Made by a program: the position numbers and the translations under genes
NCBI GenBank assembly: GCA_947492995.1
Contig: CANLOU010000002.1
Coordinates: 62,001-126,000, forward strand
Direction of reading: 5' to 3'
Origin: an uncultured Litoreibacter sp.
GTDB lineage: Bacteria > Pseudomonadota > Alphaproteobacteria > Rhodobacterales > Rhodobacteraceae
DNA: 64,000 bases
Part shown: positions 26,082 to 33,532 of the stretch, one piece after another
Layout: each line of letters opens with the position of its first letter
How positions within the stretch are numbered: position 1 is the stretch's first letter
The notes under the pieces: model-generated
The model's database searches: none
What the model was told of the DNA's origin: nothing
Seen by the model: only the letters and a program-made list of their open reading frames with translations

Positions 26082-27515
26082 ATGGAATTCGGATTTACAA
26101 CAGCGGCTTATGTGGTCGCAGCGGTCCTCTTCATCCTGTCGCTTGGCGGCTTGTCGGGGCAGGAAAGCGCCAAACGTGCGGTGTGGTACGGCATTGTCGG
26201 CATGGCGCTGGCAGTGGCCGCGACCCTGATCGGGCCGGGCTCGGGCTATTGGCTGTTCTCGGTCGTGCTGATCGGCCTTGGCGGCATGATCGGCTACCAG
26301 TTGGCAACGCGGGTGCAGATGACCCAGATGCCCGAACTGGTGGCGGCGATGCACTCCCTCGTGGGCCTCGCGGCTGTCTTTGTGGGCTTCATCGCGCATT
26401 TTGAACTGAACCGCGTTTTGGGCCTGTCAGGCGACGAGACCAAGGACCTTGGCACTTTCGCGGCCCTGCTGGCCAAGAAGTCCGGTGTCGAGATCTCGAT
26501 CCTGCGGGTTGAGCTGTTCCTCGGCATTTTCATCGGGGCAGTGACCTTCACCGGCTCGGTGATTGCCTATGGCAAACTGGCGGGCAAGGTGAGTTCTTCG
26601 GCTGAAAAGCTGCCGGGCGGCCATATGCTGAACGCGGGCGCTGCGGCTTTGTCGCTTCTGTGCCTGATCTGGTATTTCAACACCGGCGGCTTCTTCCCGC
26701 TGTTTCTGATGACATTGGCGGCGCTGTTCATCGGCTACCACCTCATCATGGGCATCGGCGGCGCGGATATGCCGGTGGTGGTGTCCATGCTGAACTCGTA
26801 TTCGGGTTGGGCGGCGGCGGCGATCGGCTTCTCGCTGGGCAACGATCTGCTGATCGTGGTCGGTGCGTTGGTCGGCTCGTCGGGGGCGATCCTGTCCTAC
26901 ATCATGTGTAAGGCGATGAACCGGTCCTTTGTGTCCGTCATTCTGGGCGGCTTCGGCGGCCCGGCGGGCGAGCAGATGGCCGTGGAGGGCGAACAGGTTG
27001 CCATCGACGCCGACGGCGTGGCGACGGCCCTGAACGAGGCCGATAGCGTCATCATCATCCCGGGCTACGGCATGGCCGTGGCGCAGGCGCAGCAGAACGT
27101 GGCCGAGCTGGTCCGCAAGCTGCGCGCCAAAGGCAAGAACGTGCGCTTTGCCATCCACCCCGTCGCGGGGCGGTTGCCGGGCCACATGAACGTGCTCTTG
27201 GCGGAGGCCAAGGTGCCTTACGACATCGTCATGGAGATGGACGAGATCAACGAGGACTTCCCCGACACGGACGTCGCGATTGTCATTGGCTCGAACGACA
27301 TCGTGAACCCTGCGGCGCAGGATGACCCGAACTCGCCCATTGCGGGCATGCCGGTTCTGGAATGCTGGAAGGCCAAGCAGGTGTTTGTCTCCAAGCGGGG
27401 GCAGGGCACCGGTTATTCCGGCATCGAGAACCCGCTGTTTTTCAAGGACAACACGCGGATGTTCTATGGCGACGCGAAGGCGTCGTTGGACACATTGCTG
27501 CCGAAGATCGACTAG
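26082..27515 (+). CDS. pntB: NAD(P) transhydrogenase beta subunit
   Basis: A 477-residue PntB. About nine membrane helices (from [19 protein letters not shown] to the [13 protein letters not shown] end of domain II), followed by the NADP-binding domain [60 protein letters not shown] and [16 protein letters not shown]. It forms the proton channel with PntA and supplies NADPH for biosynthesis and glutathione systems; a GST gene is next. Three stacked hairpins directly follow the stop. Confidence 0.96.
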   Translation: MEFGFTTAAYVVAAVLFILSLGGLSGQESAKRAVWYGIVGMALAVAATLIGPGSGYWLFSVVLIGLGGMIGYQLATRVQMTQMPELVAAMHSLVGLAAVFVGFIAHFELNRVLGLSGDETKDLGTFAALLAKKSGVEISILRVELFLGIFIGAVTFTGSVIAYGKLAGKVSSSAEKLPGGHMLNAGAAALSLLCLIWYFNTGGFFPLFLMTLAALFIGYHLIMGIGGADMPVVVSMLNSYSGWAAAAIGFSLGNDLLIVVGALVGSSGAILSYIMCKAMNRSFVSVILGGFGGPAGEQMAVEGEQVAIDADGVATALNEADSVIIIPGYGMAVAQAQQNVAELVRKLRAKGKNVRFAIHPVAGRLPGHMNVLLAEAKVPYDIVMEMDEINEDFPDTDVAIVIGSNDIVNPAAQDDPNSPIAGMPVLECWKAKQVFVSKRGQGTGYSGIENPLFFKDNTRMFYGDAKASLDTLLPKID

Positions 27516-27516
27516 G

Positions 27517-27586
27517 AAGCCGCTTGCAAGCGGCTTTGCGCGCCGCGGCCTTCGGGCCGCGGCGCAAGGCGTTTTGAAACGCCTTT
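27517..27586. terminator. three stacked hairpins after pntB
   Basis: AAGCCGCTTGCAAGCGGCTT (27517-27536), GCGCCGCGGCC-ttcg-GGCCGCGGCGC (27540-27565, an 11-pair stem with a UUCG tetraloop) and AAGGCGTTT-tg-AAACGCCTT followed by TTCCCC (27566-27586). Each is perfect. Together they should stop or protect the pntAB transcript. Confidence 0.8.
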
Positions 27587-27688
27587 CCCCCTTCATCTGC
27601 CCAGTGTGCGCTGAGGCAGGGGCACCCTGCCTTGCGGGCAGCGCGGGAAAAAGGTTTGCTACAGCCAAATCCCAAAGGAGAACGCGCC

Positions 27689-28552
27689 ATGAAAGACGAA
27701 TACACCCCTCCCAAGGTCTGGAAATGGGAGGCCGAAAACGGCGGCGAATGGGCCAAGCTGAACCGCCCCATCGCAGGCGCCACCCATGACAAGGAGCTGC
27801 CCGTCGGCAAGCATCCTTTGCAGCTATATTCGTTGGCCACGCCCAACGGCGTCAAAGTCACGGTCATGCTTGAGGAGCTGCTGGCCGCAGGCCATAGCGG
27901 GGCCGAATATGACGCATGGCTTATCCGCATCACCGAAGGAGATCAGTTCGGGTCGGGCTTTGTCGACATCAATCCCAACTCCAAGATCCCCGCGATGCTG
28001 GACACCACCACCAACACCCGCGTGTTCGAAAGCGGGTCGATCCTGTTCTATCTGGCCGAAAAATTTGGGGCGTTCCTGCCAGAGGACCATGCCGCGCGGA
28101 CCGAGACGATGAACTGGCTGTTCTGGCTGCAGGGCTCGGCCCCTTACCTCGGCGGCGGGTTTGGCCATTTCTACGCCTATGCGCCCTACAAGATGGAATA
28201 CCCGATTGACCGCTTCACGATGGAGGCCAAGCGCCAGCTTGACGTGCTGGACCGCCATTTGGCGGAGAATGAGTTTCTTGCCGGCGATACTTATACCATC
28301 GCCGACATGGCGACCTGCCCGTGGTACGGGCGCACGGTTGCGGGCGAAAGCTACAATGCGGGCGAGTTTCTGGATGTGGGCATCTACAAGAATGTGTTCC
28401 GCTGGTACGAACACATCAGCGGCCGCCCCGCCTATAAACGCGGGGCCATGGTGAACAAATCCTTCGGCCCGCTTGAGGGGCAGCTGCACGAGCGCCATGA
28501 CGCAGCAGATTTTGACACCCAGACGCAGGACAAGCTGCAAGGCGAGGCGTGA
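27689..28552 (+). CDS. yghU: YghU-like glutathione S-transferase / disulfide reductase
   Basis: A 287-residue protein of the Nu-class GST family (YghU/YfcG). It has the long N-terminal extension DEYTPPKVWKWEAENGGEWAKLNRPIAGATHDKELPVG that YghU enzymes carry, then a thioredoxin-like domain (PLQLYSLATPNGVKVTVMLEELL, NSKIPAMLD, FESGSILFYLAEKFG) and a helical C-terminal domain (MNWLFWLQGSAPYLGGGFGHFYAYAP). The family reduces disulfides such as 2-hydroxyethyl disulfide with glutathione. AAAGGAG precedes ATG 27689; the tracked start at 27632 is an extension. Proximity to pntAB fits NADPH-linked thiol chemistry. Confidence 0.9.
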   Translation: MKDEYTPPKVWKWEAENGGEWAKLNRPIAGATHDKELPVGKHPLQLYSLATPNGVKVTVMLEELLAAGHSGAEYDAWLIRITEGDQFGSGFVDINPNSKIPAMLDTTTNTRVFESGSILFYLAEKFGAFLPEDHAARTETMNWLFWLQGSAPYLGGGFGHFYAYAPYKMEYPIDRFTMEAKRQLDVLDRHLAENEFLAGDTYTIADMATCPWYGRTVAGESYNAGEFLDVGIYKNVFRWYEHISGRPAYKRGAMVNKSFGPLEGQLHERHDAADFDTQTQDKLQGEA

Positions 28553-28588
28553 TACGATTTGCGCCGCGCTGTCGCGCGTCGCGGTGAT

Positions 28589-28646
28589 GGAGGGGCGCTG
28601 CCCCTCCAAACCTCCCCGGGATATTTTTGAACGAAGGAAGAGAGAC
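28589..28646 (+). repeat. dispersed hairpin + ATATTTTTG element
   Basis: Hairpin GGAGGGGC-gct-GCCCCTCC (28589-28607), then CCTCCCCGGGATATTTTTGAACGAAGGAAGAGAG. Same order of parts as the copies at 17505, 31422, 39924 and 53619: a GC hairpin, C-rich spacer, ATATTTTTG, purine-rich end. It separates the GST gene from the tail-tube-like gene; the purine-rich end may double as that gene's ribosome binding site. Confidence 0.65.
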
Positions 28647-28652
28647 CCCGCT

Positions 28653-29123
28653 ATGACAGATATTCAGGGTATTGCAGCGGGCTTTCGCTTCACGCTTTCG
28701 ATCGCGGGAGAAGACGGCATGCAGGGCAGTTTCTCCGACGTGTCCGGGCTGCGCGCTGACATTGAGGCTGTGGAGGCTCAAGAGGGGAGCGAGAACCGCT
28801 TCAAGCACCGACTGCCCAAACCGGGGAGGGGTCCGACCCTGATTATGAAGCGCGGCGTGCTGACCCGCTCGGGGCCATTGGTGGCGTGGCTCCGTGACAC
28901 TTTGGAGGGCCAGTCGGGACAGTTCAGCCCCAAAGACCTGACAGTTTCGTTGATGGACATGGCTCAGGCCCCGACCATGCAGTGGACCATTTCAAGAGCC
29001 TCGCCTCTGAAATGGACCTTAGGGCGCTGGGATGACAGGACAGGCGAGGTCGCGGTTGAGGCCGTCGCGTTTGTCTACAACGACATTCGGCGGGTGTTGA
29101 TCCCGCGTGATCCGGCCAGCTAG
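28653..29123 (+). CDS. orphan contractile-tail-tube-like protein (T4 gp19 / TIGR02241-type)
   Basis: A 156-residue protein matching my memory of phage/eCIS tail-tube proteins. AGFRFTLSIAGEDGMQGSFSDVSGL, a Glu-rich turn, NRFKHRLPKPGRGPTLIMKRGVL (typical HxLPG-P-L-x-KRG segment), VAWLRDTLEG, LTVSLMDMAQAPTMQWTISRASPLKWTL. In contractile injection systems such proteins stack as hexamers into the inner tube. Here no sheath, baseplate, spike or ATPase gene is adjacent, so it is an orphan. ATG 28653 with GGAAGAGAG upstream; the tracked start at 28473 overlaps the GST gene. It is either a domesticated phage remnant or part of a system encoded elsewhere. Confidence 0.78.
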   Translation: MTDIQGIAAGFRFTLSIAGEDGMQGSFSDVSGLRADIEAVEAQEGSENRFKHRLPKPGRGPTLIMKRGVLTRSGPLVAWLRDTLEGQSGQFSPKDLTVSLMDMAQAPTMQWTISRASPLKWTLGRWDDRTGEVAVEAVAFVYNDIRRVLIPRDPAS

Positions 29124-29240
29124 CTGCGCGCCCCGTTTAGGTATACAATTGCACACCTCTAACACTCGGAAATTATTATATTTTTCTTTACAACTGGTGG
29201 GCATCAACTAGGTTGCCCCTAAGGTAACGAAAGCATAACG

Positions 29241-30536
29241 ATGCCACCGATTGAAGATCACCCGCTGCGCTATGCGCTGTCCAATGAATTGCATGCGCGG
29301 CCGTTCCCCTCCCTCAAGGCTCCCTGTCACGCCGCTTTTTTGGCGATTAAACAAGAGGTTGATGCGTCGTCGCGTGACCGCGACGCGGATCGCGCGCATT
29401 TGCTGGCGCTGCTGGACCGCTACGGCGCGGCGCATCCGCAGCCGGGTGCGACGCATTGGTTTGGCAAGCTGGGCCGGTTCGAGCTGAAATGGGAAAGCCA
29501 CACCGAATTTGTGACCTACACCTTGTTTGGCGAAGGGGTGGCGGAGCGGGCGTTTGACGGGTCGACCTTCGCGGCATTCCCGGAGGATTGGCTGGCCGAC
29601 GCGCCCGGGGTGCGCATGACCTCCGCCTTGGTGCGGGTGATGCCCCATCCCGGCGATGACGCGGTGTTTGACACGTTGGGCGACTGGTTTGTGCCTGAAA
29701 GCCTGGCCTGCTCGCGGGTGCTGGATGACAGCGTCACGGTCGCGGGCGATTTTCGCATCGACGAAAACGGCCATATGCGCTTTGCCGTCTTTGTGGGGGC
29801 GGAGTGCGGGCCGCGCCGCCTTGGCCGCGTGGTGCAGCGCTTGTGCGAGATTGAAACGTACAAATCCATGTCGATGCTGGGGCTGAGCCGGGTGCGGTCG
29901 ATGGGGGGCACCTTGACCGGCATAGACGAGACGCTGACCCATATTATGGGGCAGATGACCGGCCAGATGGCCGGCGGCACGACGCCTGCCGATGACACGT
30001 TGGACAGCCTGTTGCAGGTCTCCTCGGAATTGGAGGCGCTGGCGGCCAAGGCGTCATACCGCTTCGCGGCCACGGGCGCCTACGAGACGCTGGTGAACCA
30101 GCGCATCGACGTGCTGCGCGAGAAACGGTTTCGCGGACTGCAGACCTTTGGCGAGTTCATGATGCGCCGCTTTGATCCGGCCATGCGCACGGTGAAAGCC
30201 ACGGAACGGCGCATTGCGGCCATGTCGGCGCGGGCCTCGCGCGCCAGTGACCTGCTCAGGACGCGGGTCGATGTTGAACGCTCGGCGCAGAACCAGACGC
30301 TGCTGGAAAGCATGGACAAACGCGCGGATTTGCAGCTGCGGCTACAAAAGACGGTCGAGGGGCTGTCGGTGGTGGCCATCAGCTATTACGCCGTCAATCT
30401 GGTGCTCTACATGGCCGAGCCGCTGGGCGAGGTGGCCGGTCTGTCCAAGCTGGTGCTGACCGCTTTGCTGACGCCGCTGGTGATCCTGGGCGTCTGGTGG
30501 CTGGTGCGCCGCATCCGCGACCAAATGGAGAAATAG
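29241..30536 (+). CDS. DUF3422 family membrane-anchored protein
   Basis: A 431-residue protein starting EDHPLRYALSNELHARPFPSL, the recognisable DUF3422 opening. RVMPHPGDDAVFDTLGDWF and GLSRVRSMGGTLTGIDETLT follow, then a long helical region and two C-terminal membrane helices (VVAISYYAVNLVLYMAEPLGEVAG, LVLTALLTPLVILGVWWLVRRI) ending with a basic tail. The bulk should face the cytoplasm. No biochemical function is established for this family as far as I know. It stands alone between two intergenic gaps of about 120 bases. Confidence 0.85.
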   Translation: MPPIEDHPLRYALSNELHARPFPSLKAPCHAAFLAIKQEVDASSRDRDADRAHLLALLDRYGAAHPQPGATHWFGKLGRFELKWESHTEFVTYTLFGEGVAERAFDGSTFAAFPEDWLADAPGVRMTSALVRVMPHPGDDAVFDTLGDWFVPESLACSRVLDDSVTVAGDFRIDENGHMRFAVFVGAECGPRRLGRVVQRLCEIETYKSMSMLGLSRVRSMGGTLTGIDETLTHIMGQMTGQMAGGTTPADDTLDSLLQVSSELEALAAKASYRFAATGAYETLVNQRIDVLREKRFRGLQTFGEFMMRRFDPAMRTVKATERRIAAMSARASRASDLLRTRVDVERSAQNQTLLESMDKRADLQLRLQKTVEGLSVVAISYYAVNLVLYMAEPLGEVAGLSKLVLTALLTPLVILGVWWLVRRIRDQMEK

Positions 30537-30664
30537 CCGGGCATATGGGGATTTAGCGCCTTAGTTTCCCCGTTTTATCCCGCCGCGTCATCTTTACGTT
30601 ACAGACCTGCATTAGACTGGGGCGGCAGCTGCATGCCCCCGGTTGCGTGATGGGGAGAGTGACG

Positions 30665-30949
30665 ATGGAAACTGTTTTGATACATGTCTTTGGTGGCGTT
30701 CTTGGCGGCTCTGCAGGCGGCAAACTGAACGCGACATCCCATATGGGGCATGTCGGCAATGTGCTGGCAGGAGCTGTTGGCGGGGCTGCGGGCGGCAATC
30801 TGTTTGGCGGGCTGCTTGGCGCGGTGACGGGCGACGTGGCCTTTGGGGCCGGCGTCGTGGTTATTGTGACGCATCTGCTGGCCAGCGGCATGTCGGGCCT
30901 GTTTGCGCAAATGATCGCGGGCATGGTGAAGCACAGCATCACCCAGTAG
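30665..30949 (+). CDS. glycine-rich small membrane protein, copy 1 of a tandem pair
   Basis: A 94-residue protein with repeated small-residue helices: VFGGVLGGSAGGKLN, GNVLAGAVGGAAGGNLFGGLLGAVTGD, then VVVIVTHLLASGMSGLFAQMIAGMVKH. It aligns along its whole length with the next gene, which is also exactly 94 residues. GxxxG-type spacing suggests tightly packed membrane helices or a glycine zipper, as in small holin- or channel-like proteins, but no family is recognised. I start at ATG 30665; the tracked 30647 start also exists. This copy lacks the second gene's Gly-rich DIGAMAGNLVGGG segment. Confidence 0.7.
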   Translation: METVLIHVFGGVLGGSAGGKLNATSHMGHVGNVLAGAVGGAAGGNLFGGLLGAVTGDVAFGAGVVVIVTHLLASGMSGLFAQMIAGMVKHSITQ

Positions 30950-31104
30950 GCCCTGTCGGGCACCCCGATTGCGCCTATGGGGGAGCGAATGGGGGTATTT
31001 CCCCTTTCCAACATAGATGCTGAGTGGGACTGTCCTCAGGGCCCAACATCTGGGCGATACCGCCGCAAAAGGTGGGCATCTAAATAAGGGACGGAGACGA
31101 CATC

Positions 31105-31389
31105 ATGGAAAACATTCTGGCACAGGTCATCGGCGGCGCTATTGGCGGCACGGCGGGCGGCAAGGTCAATGAAGGCTCAAGCATGGGCGGCATTGGCAAC
31201 CTTATCGCAGGCGGCGCGGGCGGCGTTGTGGGCGGTCAGTTGCTGGGCGGCCTGTTGGGCGGCGCAGCGGGTGACGCGGGCGCGGGCATGGATATCGGGG
31301 CCATGGCGGGCAATCTGGTTGGCGGCGGCGTCGCTGGCATGGTGGTGCAGATGGTCGTCGGCATGGTCATGAAGAAGATGCGCGGCTAA
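31105..31389 (+). CDS. glycine-rich small membrane protein, copy 2 of a tandem pair
   Basis: A 94-residue paralog of the preceding gene: ENILAQVIGGAIGGTAGGKVNEGSSMGGIGNLIAGGAGGVVGGQLLGGLLGGAAGD, then a helix ending in MVVQMVVGMVMKKMRG. Identity is highest in the first 55 residues. It has no signal peptide with a cleavage site; the short hydrophobic glycine-zipper segments point to membrane insertion. RBS is GGACGGAGA. About 155 bases separate it from copy 1, so each may have its own promoter. Function unknown. Confidence 0.72.
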   Translation: MENILAQVIGGAIGGTAGGKVNEGSSMGGIGNLIAGGAGGVVGGQLLGGLLGGAAGDAGAGMDIGAMAGNLVGGGVAGMVVQMVVGMVMKKMRG

Positions 31390-31421
31390 GCGCTCTACGG
31401 ATGAATGACTGAGTAGATTGT

Positions 31422-31453
31422 CCCCGTCGGAGCCTCCGGCGGGGATATTTTTT
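31422..31453 (+). terminator. terminator of the dispersed element type after the tandem pair
   Basis: CCCCG-t-CGGA-gcc-TCCG-g-CGGGG followed by ATATTTTTT. The inner part reads GCCTCCGGCGGGGATATTTTTT, the same core as other copies of the dispersed element, which shows that at least this form is a good intrinsic terminator. It lies between the glycine-rich pair and the convergent ABC operon. Confidence 0.75.
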
Positions 31454-31494
31454 AACATGGGAAGGGCAGGGCGCGCGTTAACCTTAATATGGGG

Positions 31495-32403
31495 TTAGCG
31501 GCCGCGGATACGTGGGTCGAGCGCGTCGCGCAGCCCGTCCCCCATATAGTTGACCCCCAGCACCGTCAGCGAGATCATCAGCCCGGGCCAGATGGCGCGT
31601 TCGGGATATTGCTGCAGGAAGTCGGTGCCGTCGCGCAGCAGCCGTCCCCAGGTCGGGAAATCGGGCGGGAAGCCAAGGCCAAGGAAGCTGAGCGAGCTTT
31701 CCGTGATGATCGCCGTGGCAATCCCCAGCGTGGCCGACACCATGATCGGCGACAGCACATTGGGCAGCACATGGCGGGTAATCATGCGCCGGTTCGGCGT
31801 GCCGATGGACCGCGCGGCCAGCACAAATTCCCGCTCCTTCAACGACAGCACGTCGCCGCGCACAATGCGCGCGGTCTGCATCCACGAGGTGATGCCGATG
31901 GCCGACACCATCAAGATGAAGATGCCGCCCTCGGGGCCGAACCGCGCCGACAGGGTCTCGCGAAACAGCATGATGACAACCAGCAAAAGCGGCAGCAGCG
32001 GCAGCGCCAGAAACAGGTCGGTGGTGCGCATCAAGATGCCGTCCAGCCGTTTGAAATAGCCCGCCAGCACCCCAATAAACGTGCCCAGCACTAGCGCGAT
32101 GAACATCGCCGTCAGCCCCACGGCCAGTGACACCCGCCCGCCGATCATCACCCGCGCAAACGTGTCGCGGCCCAGCTGGTCGGTGCCCATCGGGTGCCCC
32201 CAGCTGGGGCCCTGGTTGCGCGACCGGATGTCGATGGTGGTGGCGTCATAGGGCCACAGCAGCGGGCCGATCAGCACGCCAAACAAGATGATGACAAAGA
32301 AGATGGCCCCCAGCATCGCCCCCTTGTGCGACTTGAACTGGTCCCAGACGTCCCACCACTGGCTGCGGGCGGCTTTGCGGGTTTCCACGGGCGTATCAGT
32401 CAT
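31495..32403 (-). CDS. peptide-type ABC transporter permease (OppC/DppC family)
   Basis: A 302-residue permease: N-terminal cytoplasmic segment, first helix GAMLGAIFFVIILFGVLIGPLLW, then after GPSWGHPMGTDQLGRDTFARVMIGGRVSLAVGL (the DppC hallmark HxxGTDxxGRD) five more helices. The EAA coupling loop is EREFVLAARSIGTPNRRMITRHVLPN. It forms the membrane channel with the OppB-like partner, whose stop it overlaps by eight bases. Last gene of a five-gene minus-strand operon for oligopeptide-type import. Confidence 0.9.
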   Translation of the reverse strand: MTDTPVETRKAARSQWWDVWDQFKSHKGAMLGAIFFVIILFGVLIGPLLWPYDATTIDIRSRNQGPSWGHPMGTDQLGRDTFARVMIGGRVSLAVGLTAMFIALVLGTFIGVLAGYFKRLDGILMRTTDLFLALPLLPLLLVVIMLFRETLSARFGPEGGIFILMVSAIGITSWMQTARIVRGDVLSLKEREFVLAARSIGTPNRRMITRHVLPNVLSPIMVSATLGIATAIITESSLSFLGLGFPPDFPTWGRLLRDGTDFLQQYPERAIWPGLMISLTVLGVNYMGDGLRDALDPRIRGR

Positions 32404-33421
32404 ATCGGATCCTCGGGTCCAGCAGCCCGTACAAGACGTCTGCGATGAGGTTGAACAGCACGATCAGGATCGCAAAGATGAAGGTCAGCGTCTGCACCGT
32501 CGGCACGTCGCCGCCCTGGATGGCGATAATCAGCAGCTGCCCCAGCCCGTTCACCTTGAACACCTGCTCGGTGATGATGGCGCCGCCAAAGATGCCGGGG
32601 ATGCCCAGCGCAATAACCGTCACCACCGGGATCATGGAGTTGCGCAGCACATGCACCATCACCACGCCGCGTTCGCGCACGCCCTTGGCCCGCGCGGTGC
32701 GCACGTAATCCTGATTGAGGTTGTCCAGCATGGACGCCCGCGCGAAGCGCGAAATTTGCGCCGTGATCTGCAACGCCAGCACCATCACCGGCATAATCAT
32801 CTGGCGGAACTGGAATTTGAAGCTCTCCCAATCGGTGACCTGATGGGTGGTGTCGTAGATGGAGGGCAGCCACCAGAAGCTGTCATTGGGGATCATCACC
32901 GAGAAGATCACGATCACCAAAACCCCAGAGAAAAACGGCGGCACCGAGAAACCCACCATCGACACGAATGTGCCGGCCTGATCGAAGATCGAGTATTGCT
33001 TGTAGGCGGAATAGATGCCGATGGGCACCGCGATCAGGATGCCCACCACATAGGCAGTGCCGACCACCCACAGCGTTTGCGGCATGCGCTGCCAGATCAA
33101 ATCCATCACCGGCGAGCGGGTCTGGTAGGAAATCAGCCGCACCTCGCCTGCGGTGCCAAGGTCCCAGCCAAAGGCGGTCTCTAGGTAGATGCGCGGTTCC
33201 AGCCAGAAAAACTGCTTGAGCCAGAGGAAATACTGGAACAGCAGCGGCTTGTTGACCCCAAGGCTCTCGCGGATTTTTTCGCGGACCTCGGGGGGGATGG
33301 TCAAAGGAAGGTTCGACGTCGGGTCGGACGGCGACAGCTTCACGATCAGAAAGATCACGAAAGAAATGAACAGAAGCGTCGGGATCGTCAGGATCAGCCG
33401 GCGGATCGTGTATGTCAGCAT
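32396..33421 (-). CDS. peptide-type ABC transporter permease (OppB/DppB family)
   Basis: A 341-residue permease beginning LTYTIRRLILTIPTLLFISFVIFLIVKLSPSDP, the OppB start. Six helices and the EAA loop DYVRTARAKGVRERGVVMVHVLRNSMIPVVTVI are present, and it ends NLIADVLYGLLDPRIRYD. The periplasmic stretch after helix 1 is longer than in E. coli DppB (residues about 60-110), as in the group of transporters with large extracellular loops. Its partner is the OppC-like gene downstream. About 110 bases with hairpins separate it from the substrate-binding protein gene. Confidence 0.9.
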   Translation of the reverse strand: MLTYTIRRLILTIPTLLFISFVIFLIVKLSPSDPTSNLPLTIPPEVREKIRESLGVNKPLLFQYFLWLKQFFWLEPRIYLETAFGWDLGTAGEVRLISYQTRSPVMDLIWQRMPQTLWVVGTAYVVGILIAVPIGIYSAYKQYSIFDQAGTFVSMVGFSVPPFFSGVLVIVIFSVMIPNDSFWWLPSIYDTTHQVTDWESFKFQFRQMIMPVMVLALQITAQISRFARASMLDNLNQDYVRTARAKGVRERGVVMVHVLRNSMIPVVTVIALGIPGIFGGAIITEQVFKVNGLGQLLIIAIQGGDVPTVQTLTFIFAILIVLFNLIADVLYGLLDPRIRYD

Positions 33422-33463
33422 GGGGCGACGCCTCGGTTCAGGTCTTTACGAATGGAGGGAGTA

Positions 33464-33525
33464 GGGCGGGGAAAACCCCCGCCTTACCGATGGTTTAGGC
33501 CGTAGGGTGCGTGATTTCACGCACC
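33464..33525 (-). other. intercistronic hairpins between binding-protein and permease genes
   Basis: GGCGGGG-aaaa-CCCCCGCC and the perfect GGTGCGTG-attt-CACGCACC (33506-33525) lie just after the stop of the substrate-binding protein gene. There is no T tract, so on the minus-strand mRNA they are more likely to protect the upstream message or partly attenuate than to end transcription. That would give the usual excess of binding protein over permease. Confidence 0.55.
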
Positions 33526-33532
33526 GCCACGT

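Noticed and set aside
28653-29123. Prophage remnant around the tail-tube-like gene
   Set aside because: No integrase, terminase, portal, lysis or other structural gene and no att-like repeats nearby, so only the single gene is supported.
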